The notes: generated by a model from the letters alone, not told the origin. Positions 1 to 9,522 are shown, counted from the stretch's first letter. The stretch: DNA of 64,000 nucleotides from Blepharisma stoltei (GCA_914767885.1 CAJZBQ010000033.1:558001-622000), one strand, 5' to 3'. A program made the numbers and translations.

Positions 1-226
1 CCAAAAAAAAATAGGCCAAAAAAAAATAGGCCAAAAAAAAATAGGCCAAAAAAAAAAATAGGCCAAAAAAAAATAGGCCAAAAAAACAATAGGCCAAAAA
101 AAAATAGGTGAAAAAAAAAAAATAGGCCAAAAAAAAATAGTCGTTATGAAATAGTCGTCGTGTGAAGGAACCAAAAATAGGAATTTTTTTAATATTTTTG
201 TTTGCTCACAGGAGGAGGGGGAGTTA
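1..226. mobile_element. 3' part of a palindromic IES carrying a nested TATTTTTTTTGGCC-type repeat array
   Basis: The window opens inside an insert. Positions 1 to about 160 are a tandem array of CCAAAAAAAAATAGG units, followed by the motif TAGTCGTTATGAAATAGTCG (also at 3293) and then an IES tail that ends GAGGAGGGGGAGTTAG. The phospholipase D reading frame starts directly after the TA at 225-226. The repeat array looks nested in the IES because the flanking AAAAATAGG...TTTTTT resembles the core of other IESs here. The left end is outside the window, so total length is unknown. Confidence 0.7.
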
Positions 227-2108
227 GAAAAAAAAGACAATGAAGAAAATTTTTTGCTAAGACCTTCTAGCTCAGCTAATAATATTGATAACCTTTTTTC
301 TAGCAGCTCACACGAGCAATTAGAGCATCAAGATGAGCAAAAAGAGTATGATTATTATTCAAAAGACAAAAATGAAGCTTGAGACAAAAATATTTTGCAG
401 CCGAAAATAGTAGAGGCTGAGCAGAAAGGAACTTGCGAATGCCAGCTTACTAGAAGTGCAGGGTTGTGGTCACTTGGGCTAGAAAAATCCGAGCATTCTA
501 TACACACAGCATATATTCATTTGATTGATATGGCAGACCATTTTATTTATATAGAAAATCAATTTTTTATTTCTTCAACAGGGGGATCACTAGTAAAAAA
601 TCAAATAGCTCAAGCTCTAGTAGAAAGAATAAAAGTAGCTGCGGCCAGGCATGAAAAATTTTTAGTCGTGGTTGTACTACCATTATTGCCAGGATACAAT
701 ATTTAAAATAGCAGTCAGGGATAGGGTCATAGTCCTGCACAACAGGCTAGCCCTATTATCCGAGCTTAGTGAGAGACGTTCAAGCTTCTTGAGAGTCTCG
801 GCTTGTCTGTGCTAAGTCTAGCATAGACTAGAAAAAGTCTGAAAGGCTTAATTGCTTTAACGGTTCGACGGTTAGACCGATCCACCTACCATTGTTCAGA
901 GCTGTTATTGAAGCTGGCCTACCATTGTTCAGAGCTGTTATTGAAGCTGGATCTCAAATTAAATAGGACTTAAGGCGCTATCGTGCTAGAGAGACTCGAT
1001 AAACTTAAACTTAAATTGCCAGGATTTGAAGGATCAGTTAGTGATAGTGGAGCTGCAGTTTTAAGGGTTCAACTGCATTGGGAATATGAGACTATATGCA
1101 GATCATCAAGCTCTTTGCTAAAGCAATTGGCTGATGACCCTAATATTAAAGATCCATCTGATTATATTAGGTTTTATGGCCTGAGAACGCACGATTTACT
1201 AGAAAATACTCCAGTAACTGAACTTGTTTATGCTCATAGTAAACTAATGATTATTGATGACGATATTGCACTTATAGGCTCTGCAAATATTAATGATCGA
1301 AGCCTACTTGGGACAAATGACTCAGAGCTTGCAATGATTATTGATGATAATGATAAAGTCTCAATGCCTATAGGAAGTGAGGAAAGAGAAGTTTCAAGAT
1401 TTGCCCATAGTTTGAGGGTGTCTTTATATAGCGAGTACTTAGGAGTTGATTATTTTGATGATAGAATTCAAAACCCCACATCAGAAGAATGCTTAATCCC
1501 CCTTTTAAATTTGAACAAAAAATCCTATTCCAATTTAAAGGTGTTCTAATTTTTTATTAAAAAAAAATTAAATTTTAGTTTTGCTCAATAATAATTTTAA
1601 CATTAAAATAAAATAAATTGACCCCAAATTTTTGAATTTTAATTTATTTTTTTAAGTATTAACTCAAAAGTCAATCGATATTCTACTCGTTAAATTAGGT
1701 TTAAAGCAAATTTGAAAGATATTAGTATTTTTACCTATAAAATTTCCTATTGAAAAAAGAATTTTTTTCCAATTTAAAGGGGGCTAAAGTAAAAATTTAT
1801 GGATATTTTGTTCGAATTAGAAGAGGGGGAGTTAGAATTATGAAATATAACTGCTAGCCATAATACTAAATTTTACAGAAAAGTTTTTAGGTGCTATCCT
1901 GATGATAAAATATTGAAAATAAAAGAAATTGAAACTTTTGCAGGAAAGGCTAATTTGGAGGCTTATGAGAATGAAAGACATAAATCAAAAGGAATACTTG
2001 TAATGGTTTATATAGTGTAATTTTCCTTTGAAATTTTTGGAAAATGAAAAATTGCAGATCACAGTTTTTAACAGAGAGTTTATTATTCCTGAAGAAAGCT
2101 TTGTATAA
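227..2108 (+). CDS. Phospholipase D (3' two-thirds; 5' end outside window)
   Basis: Eukaryotic PLD-type phosphodiesterase that hydrolyses phospholipid to phosphatidate. The visible part runs through the central region (CECQLTRSAGLWSLGLEKSE, then IENQFFIS), the conserved PLLPGFEG step, the second catalytic HKD motif (HSKLMIIDD, followed by IGSANINDRSLLG) and a PLD-like C-terminus (CNFPLKFLENE) ending at TAA 2106-2108. The upstream portion and first HKD motif lie beyond the window. The frame must be assembled across three interruptions: a SINE-like insert (695-1014 region), a TA-bounded IES (1496-1834) and a 16-nt GT-AG intron at 2000-2015. One TGA in the N-terminal acidic linker and one after 1834 must be read as Trp. 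The family assignment is firm. Confidence 0.9.
696..1014 (+). mobile_element. SINE-like retroposon in a PLD exon, 11-bp TSD
   Basis: A GC-richer 319 bp block flanked by the direct repeat ATTGCCAGGAT (685-695 and 1015-1025). Keeping one repeat copy restores the conserved PLD sequence PLLPGFEG. It has an A-rich head (CAATATTTAAAATAGC), a tRNA B-box-like GGTTCGACGGTTAG near 860 and a tail AAACTTAAACTTAA. About 37 bp with ACCATTGTTCAGAGCTG is tandemly duplicated near 890-950. Related copies lie at 8687-9008 (reverse) and 53033-53319. No pair of TA dinucleotides gives an in-frame junction here. Confidence 0.85.
1496..1834. mobile_element. TA-bounded palindromic IES in the PLD gene
   Basis: 339 bp AT-rich insert starting ATCCCCCTTTTAAATTTG and ending GAAGAGGGGGAGTTA, an imperfect inverted repeat. 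Joining TA 1494-1495 to the base after TA 1833-1834 fuses GAATGCTTA to GAATTATGA and continues the PLD frame (EECL-ELWNITASH). Unexcised, the frame runs into a spurious stop. Confidence 0.85.
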
Positions 2109-2208
2109 TTTTAAGCTATTAAATAAAAATTAATATTTTTTAATTTATTTAGGTAAAATAATTTTTAAAAGAAACGAGCATAATTTATTCAATCATTTTT
2201 ATATAAAT

Positions 2209-2310
2209 TTATAGTAGCTTAAGACTTGATTGCTCCCTCAATTCATCTTTAATCAAATCCAAAATGCTGTCTATTATTGGTTCAGGGAACCTATAAATGC
2301 AGCAATCAGT
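2209..2310 (-). CDS. Possible C-terminal coding fragment, unassigned
   Basis: On the minus strand an open frame reads DCCIYRFPEPIIDSILDLIK and then DELREQSSLKLL before TAA at 2209-2211. The composition is protein-like and the fragment abuts a TATTTTTTTTGGCC element at its 5' side. Its upstream part is not evident. It could be the tail of a gene interrupted by the 2316-2530 element, or a relic. It is convergent with the PLD gene. No function can be assigned. Confidence 0.3.
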   Translation of the reverse strand, partial: TDCCIYRFPEPIIDSILDLIKDELREQSSLKLL

Positions 2311-2315
2311 TTCCG

Positions 2316-2530
2316 TATCTTCACAAGATGACTATTTCATAACGACTATTTTTTTTTTGGCCTATTTTTTTTTGGCCTATTTTTTTTTGGCCTATTTTTT
2401 TTTGGCCTATTTTTTTTTGGCCTATTTTGTTTTGGCCTATTTTTTTTTGGCCTATTTTTTTTTTTTGGCCTATTTTTTTTTGGCCTATTTTGTTTTGGCC
2501 TATTTTTTTTGGCCGATTTTTTGACAATTT
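2316..2530 (-). repeat. TATTTTTTTTGGCC tandem-repeat element, copy 2
   Basis: About a dozen copies of TTTTTTTTTGGCCTAT, preceded by CTTCACAAGATGACTATTTC. This is the same architecture as the element at 3190-3323 and the array at 1-180, in the opposite orientation. It is translated in all frames as low-complexity LAYFF/IGQKK repeats and is not coding. Confidence 0.8.
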
Positions 2531-2729
2531 TTTAACTATTTTTTACTAATATTTGGGCATAATTCCATACTAATTGTTTTAATATAATTTTTAATTTGTT
2601 TTAAGCGATTTAACCAACAAAAAATGCACCCTTAACAGATTTCGTACTCCATGAATACTAATTCATTGTTTTTAAATTTCGAAAATTTTAGATTTAATTA
2701 GGAGTTTTTTTCACTTAATTTACTAACTA

Positions 2730-3114
2730 GCCCCCCCCCCCCTCCGTGAGCGAAACAAAACCATTAGAAAAATCACCATTTTTTGACCAAAAAACCCACC
2801 CTCCGTGAGCGAACAAAAATTTTTTAATAGAAAAAATTTTAATGAAAAAAATTTTTGATATATAAGTGATAATTAGTATAATGAAATCTAGAGCTAATTC
2901 TGTTTAATTTTAAAACAAATTGCGTTTTAAAACATAAATTTTGCAAATTAAATTAATATTTGCTTCCCAATTTTTGCAAATTAGGATTTTTTTAAATTTC
3001 GAAAAAAATATTTTTTATAAAATTTATATATAAATTTTTTTTAAAAAAAAAATTAACCCCCCTCCGTGAGTGAACAAAATTTTTTTGTTCGCTCACGGAG
3101 GGGGGGGGGGACTA
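2730..3114. mobile_element. Palindromic IES, CTCCGTGAGCGAAC family
   Basis: About 385 bp between TA 2728-2729 and TA 3113-3114, starting with a C run plus CTCCGTGAGCG and ending CGCTCACGGAGG plus a G run. It has a second internal copy of the end motif near 2800 and the family core GATATATAAGTGATAATTAG near 2858. It lies 3' of the cyclic-nucleotide-binding gene, so excision cannot be tested by frame. Confidence 0.8.
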
Positions 3115-3147
3115 AATATTAATCGCGTAAGAAAAAGTCTCTGTTTC

Positions 3148-4427
3148 TTAATAAGGTTCTAGTCCTCTCAGCAGCTTCATGAATGAGGCTAGATAAAAAA
3201 AATAGGCAAAAAAAAATAGGCCAAAAAAATAGGCCAAAAAAAAATAGGCCATAAAAAAATAGGCCAAAAAAAAATAGGCCAAAAAAAATAGTCGTTATGA
3301 AATAGTCGTCGTGTGAAGGAACCCTCAGTTTCTGCTTCTGCTCGGTCAGCTTCAGTAACTTCCCCAAATATTGATCTATCACCAAAAAATTCAAAAGGTC
3401 CTAATCTTTGTACATCCTTATCCTTGTATTTAATAACAGCAACTCCTTTTTCTATTAAATATAGGTATCTATCTGCATGAGATGCAGAGTAGATAACATA
3501 CCCAGGCTCATACACCAAATGGTGCGAGTGCTTGGCCAGCTCATTCATTATAGTTTCTGGTAATGTGTCTAATTATGAATTATCCTGCTACTAATATTTT
3601 AGATCTTATACCCCAAATCTCCATTTTTTATATTTTTTTAAAAAGCATTCTTTCGCTTGCCGACGATTTTTTTCAAGTTTCCTTATTTCTATACTAAAAA
3701 TCGAGACTCTTGTCAAAAATTCCACAAACTTTGAGCGCTTTGGAAGCATAAAATTTAAAACAATTTTTTTATATGTCATCCTATCTAGCTTTCAAAGTTT
3801 CGAGTCAGTTATAGCAGATATTGTCGCACCTCTTATATTCCCATACATTAAGGCTACCTCTCCAAAGCTATCTTCCTGGCTAAAAATTACTTTTGCATAA
3901 TTGCATACATGTCCACGCCCTTCTACATCGCATTTCAAGCTTCCTTCCTCTACAAAATAGCAAGCATTTCCAGTATCATGCTGCTTTATTACCAATTCAC
4001 CAGCTGGAATTTCGATCAATTCCAATGCGTCTGCTACAGTTGCGATATTTTCTTCACTCAAATGGCTAAATAGAATATTTTTAGTCAGCATTTCTTTAAG
4101 TCTTGTAAGAGTTCCTAAATCTTTATCAAAAGTTGGTGGTCTTCATAATTAATTTTTATGGCATGAAAAAATTGTAGGATTTTTATATTGTTTTAAAGCT
4201 AATGCAAAATTTTATTAATAGTGCTCAACAAATATAGAATAATTTAGAGAAAGTGGTCTCCATGCAAGCTCTTCTTCAGATATCGACTCTCCACATACAG
4301 AGGCTAAATGAAAATTACGTCGACGTGAAGGCACAAAGCCTTCAGGGTACTGAACATTAGGATTGGAACTTGAATCACCAACTCTAACATTGTAAGGGTG
4401 GTTTCAGTTGTCCTGATTTTTACCCAT
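3148..4427 (-). CDS. Cyclic-nucleotide-binding protein, PKA regulatory subunit-like
   Basis: Two cNMP-binding domains in tandem. Domain A starts MLTKNILFSHLSEENIATV and has the phosphate-binding cassette FGEVALMYGNIRGATI with its FGE and Arg. Domain B starts ETIMNELAKHSHHLVYEPGY with FFGDRSIFGE then EADRAEAE. A basic stretch (PSRRRNFHLAS) precedes domain A, where R subunits carry the pseudosubstrate. I start at ATG 4427 (MGKNQDNWNHPYN, one TGA read as Trp). Three inserts must be removed: 4143-4259, an intron-borne IES (intron 3569-3694) and the repeat element 3190-3323. With these removed the CDS is 903 nt, 300 residues, ending ASFMKLLRGLEPY. Domain B therefore ends early, and the last junction is uncertain. 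The RIIa-type ORF just upstream may be its N-terminus. Confidence 0.75.
3190..3323 (+). repeat. TATTTTTTTTGGCC tandem-repeat element, copy 3, inside the cNMP gene
   Basis: Seven or so AT-rich units of AAAAAAAATAGGCC, ending TAGTCGTTATGAAATAGTCG then TCGTGTGAAGGAACC. It interrupts the second cNMP-binding domain. Removing exactly 3190-3323 restores canonical spacing (RAEAETE-ASFMKLL); removal between TA dinucleotides is also in frame but leaves GSFTRRL. It shares its end motif with copies at 1-180 and 2316-2530. Confidence 0.75.
3583..3693. mobile_element. TA-bounded IES inside a 15-nt intron (cNMP gene)
   Basis: On the minus strand the intron spans 3569-3694 (126 nt, GT...AG). Removing the 111 nt between its TA dinucleotides leaves GTAATTCATAATTAG, exactly 15 nt, the standard intron size here. 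The flanking exons then join as VSIF-NTLPETIM in frame. Confidence 0.8.
4143..4259. mobile_element. Short AT-rich insert in the cNMP gene
   Basis: 117 bp insert flanked by the 7-bp direct repeat GTGGTCT (4136-4142, 4253-4259). Removing one repeat unit gives EEELAWRPPTFDKDLG in frame on the minus strand. An alternative TA-to-TA excision also stays open but keeps five extra residues. Unexcised, the frame hits TAA. Confidence 0.6.
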
Positions 4428-4539
4428 GAGAGAAATTCTTGGCAGACATTTGTTAAACAAAAACATTTATTTTTCAAACAAATGCCAGGCTAGAAAAAAT
4501 TTCGACAAAATAATGTCGAGAAAATGACTGCAAGAGGAA

Positions 4540-4746
4540 TTATCCTCGAGAAGGCATGCAGCCTTGGTTTCGAGCTGCGGCGAATTCTGGAAATTCTTGG
4601 TCATTCTGCTCAGCAACTGGAAGAGATTGGTAGAGGGACTGGGCGAGATATTTTATTGGTTCACTTGGACGAGCGTTTACAAGATCTTCTATTGCGTTTT
4701 GAAGAATGCGCTGAAATTCTTCCTGCTCTTCAGATGGCATAAACAT
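4540..4746 (-). CDS. RIIa/DPY-30-like dimerisation-domain protein (68 aa)
   Basis: A small ORF starting MFMPSEEQEEFQRILQNAIE and containing ARPSEPIKYLAQSLYQSLP, which resembles the RIIa/DPY-30 helical dimerisation motif (xPxxPxxxLAxxL). The stop is TAA at 4540-4542. It lies 113 bp upstream of, and in the same orientation as, the cNMP-binding gene. Since PKA regulatory subunits carry an RIIa domain at the N-terminus, it may be the first exon of that gene; I found no intron or TA-bounded insert that joins them cleanly, so I keep it separate. A retroposon starts 26 bp upstream of the ATG. Confidence 0.6.
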   Translation of the reverse strand: MFMPSEEQEEFQRILQNAIEDLVNARPSEPIKYLAQSLYQSLPVAEQNDQEFPEFAAARNQGCMPSRG

Positions 4747-4772
4747 TTTTATTATAAGAAATATAAAGTGAT

Positions 4773-5373
4773 TAAGATTAAGATTACGCAGGGTATTTAA
4801 GTCCCCATTTCGTCCGAGGAAGCATTCTACGGTTTCCCGTATGGTGGCAGAGCGTTCACCAAGCCCGGGCCGAAACCCTGGTTTCTCGTTAGAGGTGAAT
4901 GTCAAGGGATGTGTCATACCGTCTTTGCTGACTGCCTCCATTTCCAACTTGGATCGTCTCCTAAGTTTACGCCAACACTGCCGCGTCGTCTGCCAGATCT
5001 ATCGATTGAAGGGCACCTTTTAACTGGATAGACTCCTGTTTTTTTTGTCTAGCTTGCCTTCCCCTCTTTTCCGGTCATCTCGAGAAAGAACTCAACAGCT
5101 TTCGCCATTTGGGGCAAGCCACAAAAAAAGGCAGCTTAGGCAGGTAAGTCACCCAGCCTCATTTCGGGCACTTACTGGGCTGAGCGCTGTTGGCAAAAAG
5201 AAGTCGCGAGTAACTGCCCATGGGTTTGATCACAGAAACAGCGGTCTCTGTGCTTAGACCTCTCGCTTTGAGGTCCCAAACGTTGCTGGGCCAACTCCCG
5301 GCTCCAAAAACCATGGGTAACCACCACTGAGAGGGTGGGTCAGTCGCCGTCCGCCATTTTATGTATATAATAG
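4773..5373 (-). mobile_element. SINE-like retroposon, about 600-bp subfamily, copy 1
   Basis: GC-rich block with tail repeats ATTAAGATTAAGATTACGC at the left and head GGCGGACGGCGACTGACCC (reverse strand) at the right. Flanking AAAGTGAT at 4765-4772 and 5374-5381 is a probable short TSD. It is closely similar along its whole length to 51003-51612. Open frames inside it are not conserved as proteins and are probably fortuitous. It sits immediately 5' of the RIIa-type ORF. Confidence 0.8.
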
Positions 5374-5381
5374 AAAGTGAT

Positions 5382-6265
5382 AAAAAGATCAAGGTGAATG
5401 CAAATTAAAAAAAGTAAAAGAAATAAAGAGAAAATTAAAATTCAGGCTGACTTTTAAATAAATGAATATGGTAAAATTGCAATTATATTGTAAAAAAGAT
5501 ATGACGGTTTTACTAATCATAAAGAAATTTCGAACCTTAGCAGGTTCCATAGTGAAAAAGCATAGTTTTAATTTTAATGGAAATAGTTATAAATAGTCAG
5601 ATTTTTGGGAATCAAGTTTACTCTTTTGCTATTTAACTCCCCCTACGTGAGCGAACAAAAAAATTTTGTTCGCTCATGGAGGGGAGTTTTTTTTTTTTAA
5701 AATTTATATGCAAATTTTGTAGTAATTTTTTGTCAAAATTTATAAATACCAATTCATAAAATTTAAATTAATTTGCAATTTATGTTTTAAAATGCAAGCT
5801 GCTTAAAATAAAACATAATTAGCTAGAGATTTCGTTATAATAATTATCACTTATATATCAAATATTTTTTTCATGAACAATTTTTGTTCGCTACGGAGGG
5901 TGGGTTATTACCCAAAAAATAGGGATTTTCCAATGTTTTTGCTTGCTCAAGGTAGACGAGTAAGTGAAAAAGATATATAATGTAATATAATCCTATGAGT
6001 TAAAATAATTATCCTTTCGTGCCTACTACAATCTTGAAGTTCCATGATTTATCAAAAATTTAATTTCAATGGTTTAATATTTGCAAAATGATCAATTATA
6101 GATATAGTATTAAATGCTATTTCAATGTGAAAAGATATTTATAGTAAATCAATGAAGTTTATATTATTTTTATGGGGTGTAAAATTATTTGAATAATTTA
6201 AATTTCGTGTATCTATCTTAATTCAAATAGATTTTATATAATAATTATACTTATTTATACACATA
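5382..6265. other. Intergenic, AT-rich, with one IES
   Basis: No coding signal is visible apart from the palindromic element at 5636-5962. The remainder is strongly AT-rich. Confidence 0.5.
5636..5962. mobile_element. Palindromic IES, CTCCGTGAGCGAAC family
   Basis: Starts TAACTCCCCCTACGTGAGCG with an immediate self-complementary hairpin, then AT-rich core with the family segment AGAGATTTCGTTATAATAATTATCACTTATATATC (reverse of the common core), then TTGTTCGCTACGGAGGGTGGG and a degenerate right end GACGAGTAAG. Intergenic; boundaries are inferred from family structure. Confidence 0.7.
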
Positions 6266-7942
6266 TTAGTATAGTCTTCCTTCTTCTAGGCTTTCTCTCA
6301 CAATTTTTTCCCTAATTCTTCCTGGCAGTTTCGTTAAAATTGCACTCGGTCTCATCCTTTTTAATCTTTCAACTAAAGCTTCTGATCTATTATAATTTGC
6401 ACGATATCTTGCAAGAAAATCAGGAATTTGGTCTCTGCTATTTTTATTTTGATTGTCATTTTTCATAGCTGATGATAATAGACAAATTTCATCAATAACT
6501 ATCTTTGCAATATCAAGCCTTATTTCTTTTAAATAACTTATATCATCCAATAAAAATCCAGTTATTGGTATTAAAAGTTGCTGCCAATAATCAAGCATTG
6601 GATGGATGCTTTCAGATTTTATTGTGGAGCCAATCCAATCACTTTTAGTAGAAGTTTCATAGTGAATGCTCAATTTATTGATGAGTAAACTTGAGTATCC
6701 ATGAATCAGTTCTTCAAAATATGCAAAATCATTTGAATTTATTTTTGAATCTTTCGATAATTGCACTTGGTTTATTGATAATAAGATAGTTTGAGCCGTA
6801 TTTTTTCCTCATGTGAATGCTGAAAATGGTACAGTTAATAAATATGTGTGTAATAGTCCCAATGATTTTAGAGCTACAGAAATTTTTCTGAACGGCCTCA
6901 TAGATAAGGAATTATAAACTTTTTCGACTTTTCTGGGGTCTTGATGAGCTTTTCGAATCAATGTTTCCATTCAGTTAAGAACAGTTTGCTTCTCATTATT
7001 TGCTGTGATATTTTTGACCAGTGATTTAGTAGACTTTGAAGTATCTTTAACTGTAAGTATTCACTTTACTGCCAATTTTCTCTTTTCCATAACAATTTCT
7101 GGTTTTCTGTTGCCGTCTCAATTTCCTTCTAAAATCTCTTTTATGCTCTTAGGGTGAGCTCTCTGTTCTGGGTTTACTTGAAATAAATTTTCCAAAATTG
7201 TTTTCCACGGTTCCTTTAAAGATTCTTGATATAAAAATCTTCCATTGAATTGGCTATTGAAATCATTTAATTCAAAAGGCGCTCTATAAAACAGCAGCAA
7301 ATAAATTAAGCAGCCCAGCTCCCACATATCAATAGAAGAAGTTATTGGAATTCCTGAATAAACATTTAGCAATTCAGGAGGTCTGAATGTTGGATGGGTA
7401 TGATCTTGGATCCACAAGTGCATAGCTTCCTGGTCAAGCCCATAAAGCTCTTCTTTTATAGCAGATCCAAAGTCACAAACTTTTACGTTTCCATCGTTTC
7501 CAATCAAAATATTTTCAGGCCTAAGGTCCATATGGACGATATCTTTGCTATGGATGACTTCTAATGCTGAACAAAGGTCAATAACAATTTGACGAATATG
7601 AGATTCTTTTAATCGATTCTTTGCCATAATGCAGCTTAAATCTCCTCTGGTGTAATAGTCAAATAAAAGGTAAGCTGAGTTATTCTCAGATTCAAATTTA
7701 TAGTCAAGTAAAGACGAAATGTTTTGGTGGGGCCCGATAAGTTGATATGATGGGAGCTCGTGATAGTAATATGCAAATCCGGAATTTGATGATAAAGAAA
7801 TATATTTCACAACACGAGAGGCACTTGAAGGGTCAAAAGATAAGTAGCTTTGACAGTTTGAGGACTCTGATAATTTTGTGGAAATTGTGATTGGTCCTGA
7901 GGAAAAATCAATTGTGTTTCCGATGAGATCGTCTGATTTCAT
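6266..7942 (-). CDS. NAK-family-like protein kinase fused to an ANTH/ENTH-like region
   Basis: 558 residues with several TGA codons read as Trp. Residues 1-275 form a kinase with Lys46 (SRVVKY), Glu62, catalytic loop HMDLRPEN near 137, DFG near 157 and a NAK/AAK1-like activation segment (PTFRPPELLNVYSG, then DMWELGCLIYLLLFYRAPF). HRD is HMD but the catalytic Asp is kept. The C-terminal half (LIRKAHQDPRKVEKVYNS, then RPFRKISVALKSLGLLHTYL) has the helical signature of an ANTH/ENTH domain, which binds phosphoinositides and clathrin adaptors. AAK1/GAK kinases phosphorylate clathrin adaptors, so the fusion would place the kinase at coated membranes by itself. No insert interrupts it. The ANTH call is by eye. 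Confidence 0.8.
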
Positions 7943-7990
7943 TTTGATTTTCTTTATTAATATAACACGATTTAAGCTATAATATTTATC

Positions 7991-9389
7991 TTATTGCTCT
8001 TTTTTCTCTTTTTTAGACTTCTTTTCGGCACCTGCTGGCTTTTTTTCTTCAACTGCTGTGGCTTTTTTAAGAACTAAATATTTCATACTGAAAAATGCAA
8101 GGCCAACCAACAATAAAACTCCTCCACCAAGTCCTAGATAATACACTGCTGGGGGTAACAGTCCTTTACTCTGTATATAAGCCTGGGCATCAAATCCTGG
8201 TACAGTTGGTGGATCTTGATCAAACCCATCACCAGTCTTTTTGGCTTCCTAAATCTATATTACTGCTATGATTTTCTTAATCAAATCTTCTTGTTGTTGG
8301 GTCAGTTCTTTAATTACTTATAAATGCTTAACGTCCACTTTTCACCTTCTTGCACGTAAGGGCCCACAGGTAGCCAGGCCAGCCTGCTTTGATCACAGCT
8401 ATACTCTTGGGGACAATTTTACCGACCTCGACAGCTTATGGATGAGCTACTTTCTTTCTCCTTTCCAACTCCACACCTTTTTTTTCCGCGAGGTAAAATA
8501 CAACTCTGAAAGCTGACTCATGCTCTGATCCACACACTGCTGGAATTGCTTATCTAGCATAGCGATCCATTTCTGGGTTTGCAAAACTTTATCAGATACA
8601 TATAAGTGCTCGGTGCATTTCTGGAATGCAATACCCTGGCCGAGACGCCATATTTAACTTGCTGTTGGGTCAGTTTAATATCACTTTCACACAATTAAAA
8701 ATGGAGCGCATGAATTAGGGTCATTGTCCCCTAAGGTCATCCTAGTGAGGGAAGTTCAGACTTTCTGAAGGATATTGGCGCTGGAACTGCTTCGGCAGTT
8801 CCTTGTGTCCTTGAATCAACATCAAGAAAGAAAGAGAGACTCGTCTAGGTCATAGGCTACTGTAACGGTTCGACGGTTAGGCCAATTCCACCTACCGTTG
8901 TTCAGAGCTGTTAGCCAGTGATGGAATTCAGGAAGGATGGACTTGCTTGTCAGATCCTAAGCTAAGTGGGGGTCGACGAAGTGTTATCGTAATCTTAAAT
9001 CTTAAATCTTTAATATCACTTTTAGGATTTATATAAAAATCTTTATCAATGGTTGTGAGTTCTTTGATTTCAGGCTTTTCCAAATTAATTTCATCGGCTG
9101 CTAATAATTCTTCGGCTTGTTTCCACGATAAAAGCTGGTCACATTTATAAAGAATTTCACCTATAATTTTTTTTTCAATTAAATCTTTATCGAACTTCGA
9201 AGCAGAGTAAATTGAAGAAATTTCACTAGAGTGTTGACTTAATTTTGTGCGAGAAATAAGTAAACATGCAATCCATCGGGCACGTGCTTGTGCTTGAGCA
9301 ACTTCATCGTTTCTTTCTTGGTCATTAATAGGATCGGGCTCTTCCAAAGCAAAAACAAGAGCTAAAAGAGCGATAAACCAAATTTTCAT
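7991..9389 (-). CDS. Secreted/type I single-pass membrane protein
   Basis: Start at ATG 9389 gives a signal peptide (MKIWFIALLALVFALEEPD), a mainly helical lumenal region, a Gly-rich transmembrane segment (VYYLGLGGGVLLLVGLAFF) and a Lys-rich cytosolic tail ending KKSKKEKKEQ. Two SINE-like inserts (8307-8656 and 8687-9008) and a 15-nt intron (8249-8263) interrupt it. Removing them with one TSD copy each leaves 681 nt, 226 residues, in frame. I do not recognise the family; the architecture would fit an ER or secretory-pathway membrane protein. Confidence 0.75.
8307..8656 (-). mobile_element. SINE-like retroposon with 17-bp TSD
   Basis: Flanked by CTTGTTGTTGGGTCAGT (8290-8306) and the one-mismatch copy at 8657-8673. 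On the minus strand the head is AAATATGGCGTCTCGGCC. Both TSD-based removal and a TA-to-TA removal (8311-12 to 8654-55) restore the host frame, the latter leaving a duplicated LTQQQ segment, so the true junction is undecided. Confidence 0.8.
8687..9008 (-). mobile_element. SINE-like retroposon with B box and 14-bp TSD
   Basis: Flanked by TTTAATATCACTTT (8673-8686 and 9009-9022). It contains GGTTCGACGGTTAGG. The CTTAAATCTTAAAT tail lies on the side that reads to the right, so the plus-strand reading has head at left and tail at right, like 696-1014; strand is therefore tentative. It shares the segment AACGGTTCGACGGTTAG with the PLD copy. Confidence 0.8.
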
Positions 9390-9522
9390 TATAAAAGCAA
9401 CCATTTTTCCCACGTGTTTTCTAGATACCTTAGGTGAATTATTTAATTTAGCCAAGTAATAAAGATTTTAATTCTCAATAAACTTGTTTAAGAAGTTTTC
9501 AATGCCTTTTAAACTTTTTATA

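Noticed and set aside
2297-2527. Repetitive LAYFF / IGQKK open frames
   Set aside because: They are translations of the TATTTTTTTTGGCC array on both strands, with no start context and no conservation other than the DNA repeat.
3119-3394. Minus-strand frame ending RTRTLLRNRDFFLRD as the C-terminus of the cNMP gene
   Set aside because: It needs a different junction across the repeat element. The ASFMKLL frame keeps canonical cNMP-domain spacing and a total length divisible by three, so I prefer it, though the alternative is not excluded.
4841-5257. Open frames in the GC-rich region 4.8-5.3 kb and their equivalents at 51.3-51.6 kb
   Set aside because: Both lie in copies of the same retroposon and are broken differently between the copies, so no shared protein is maintained.
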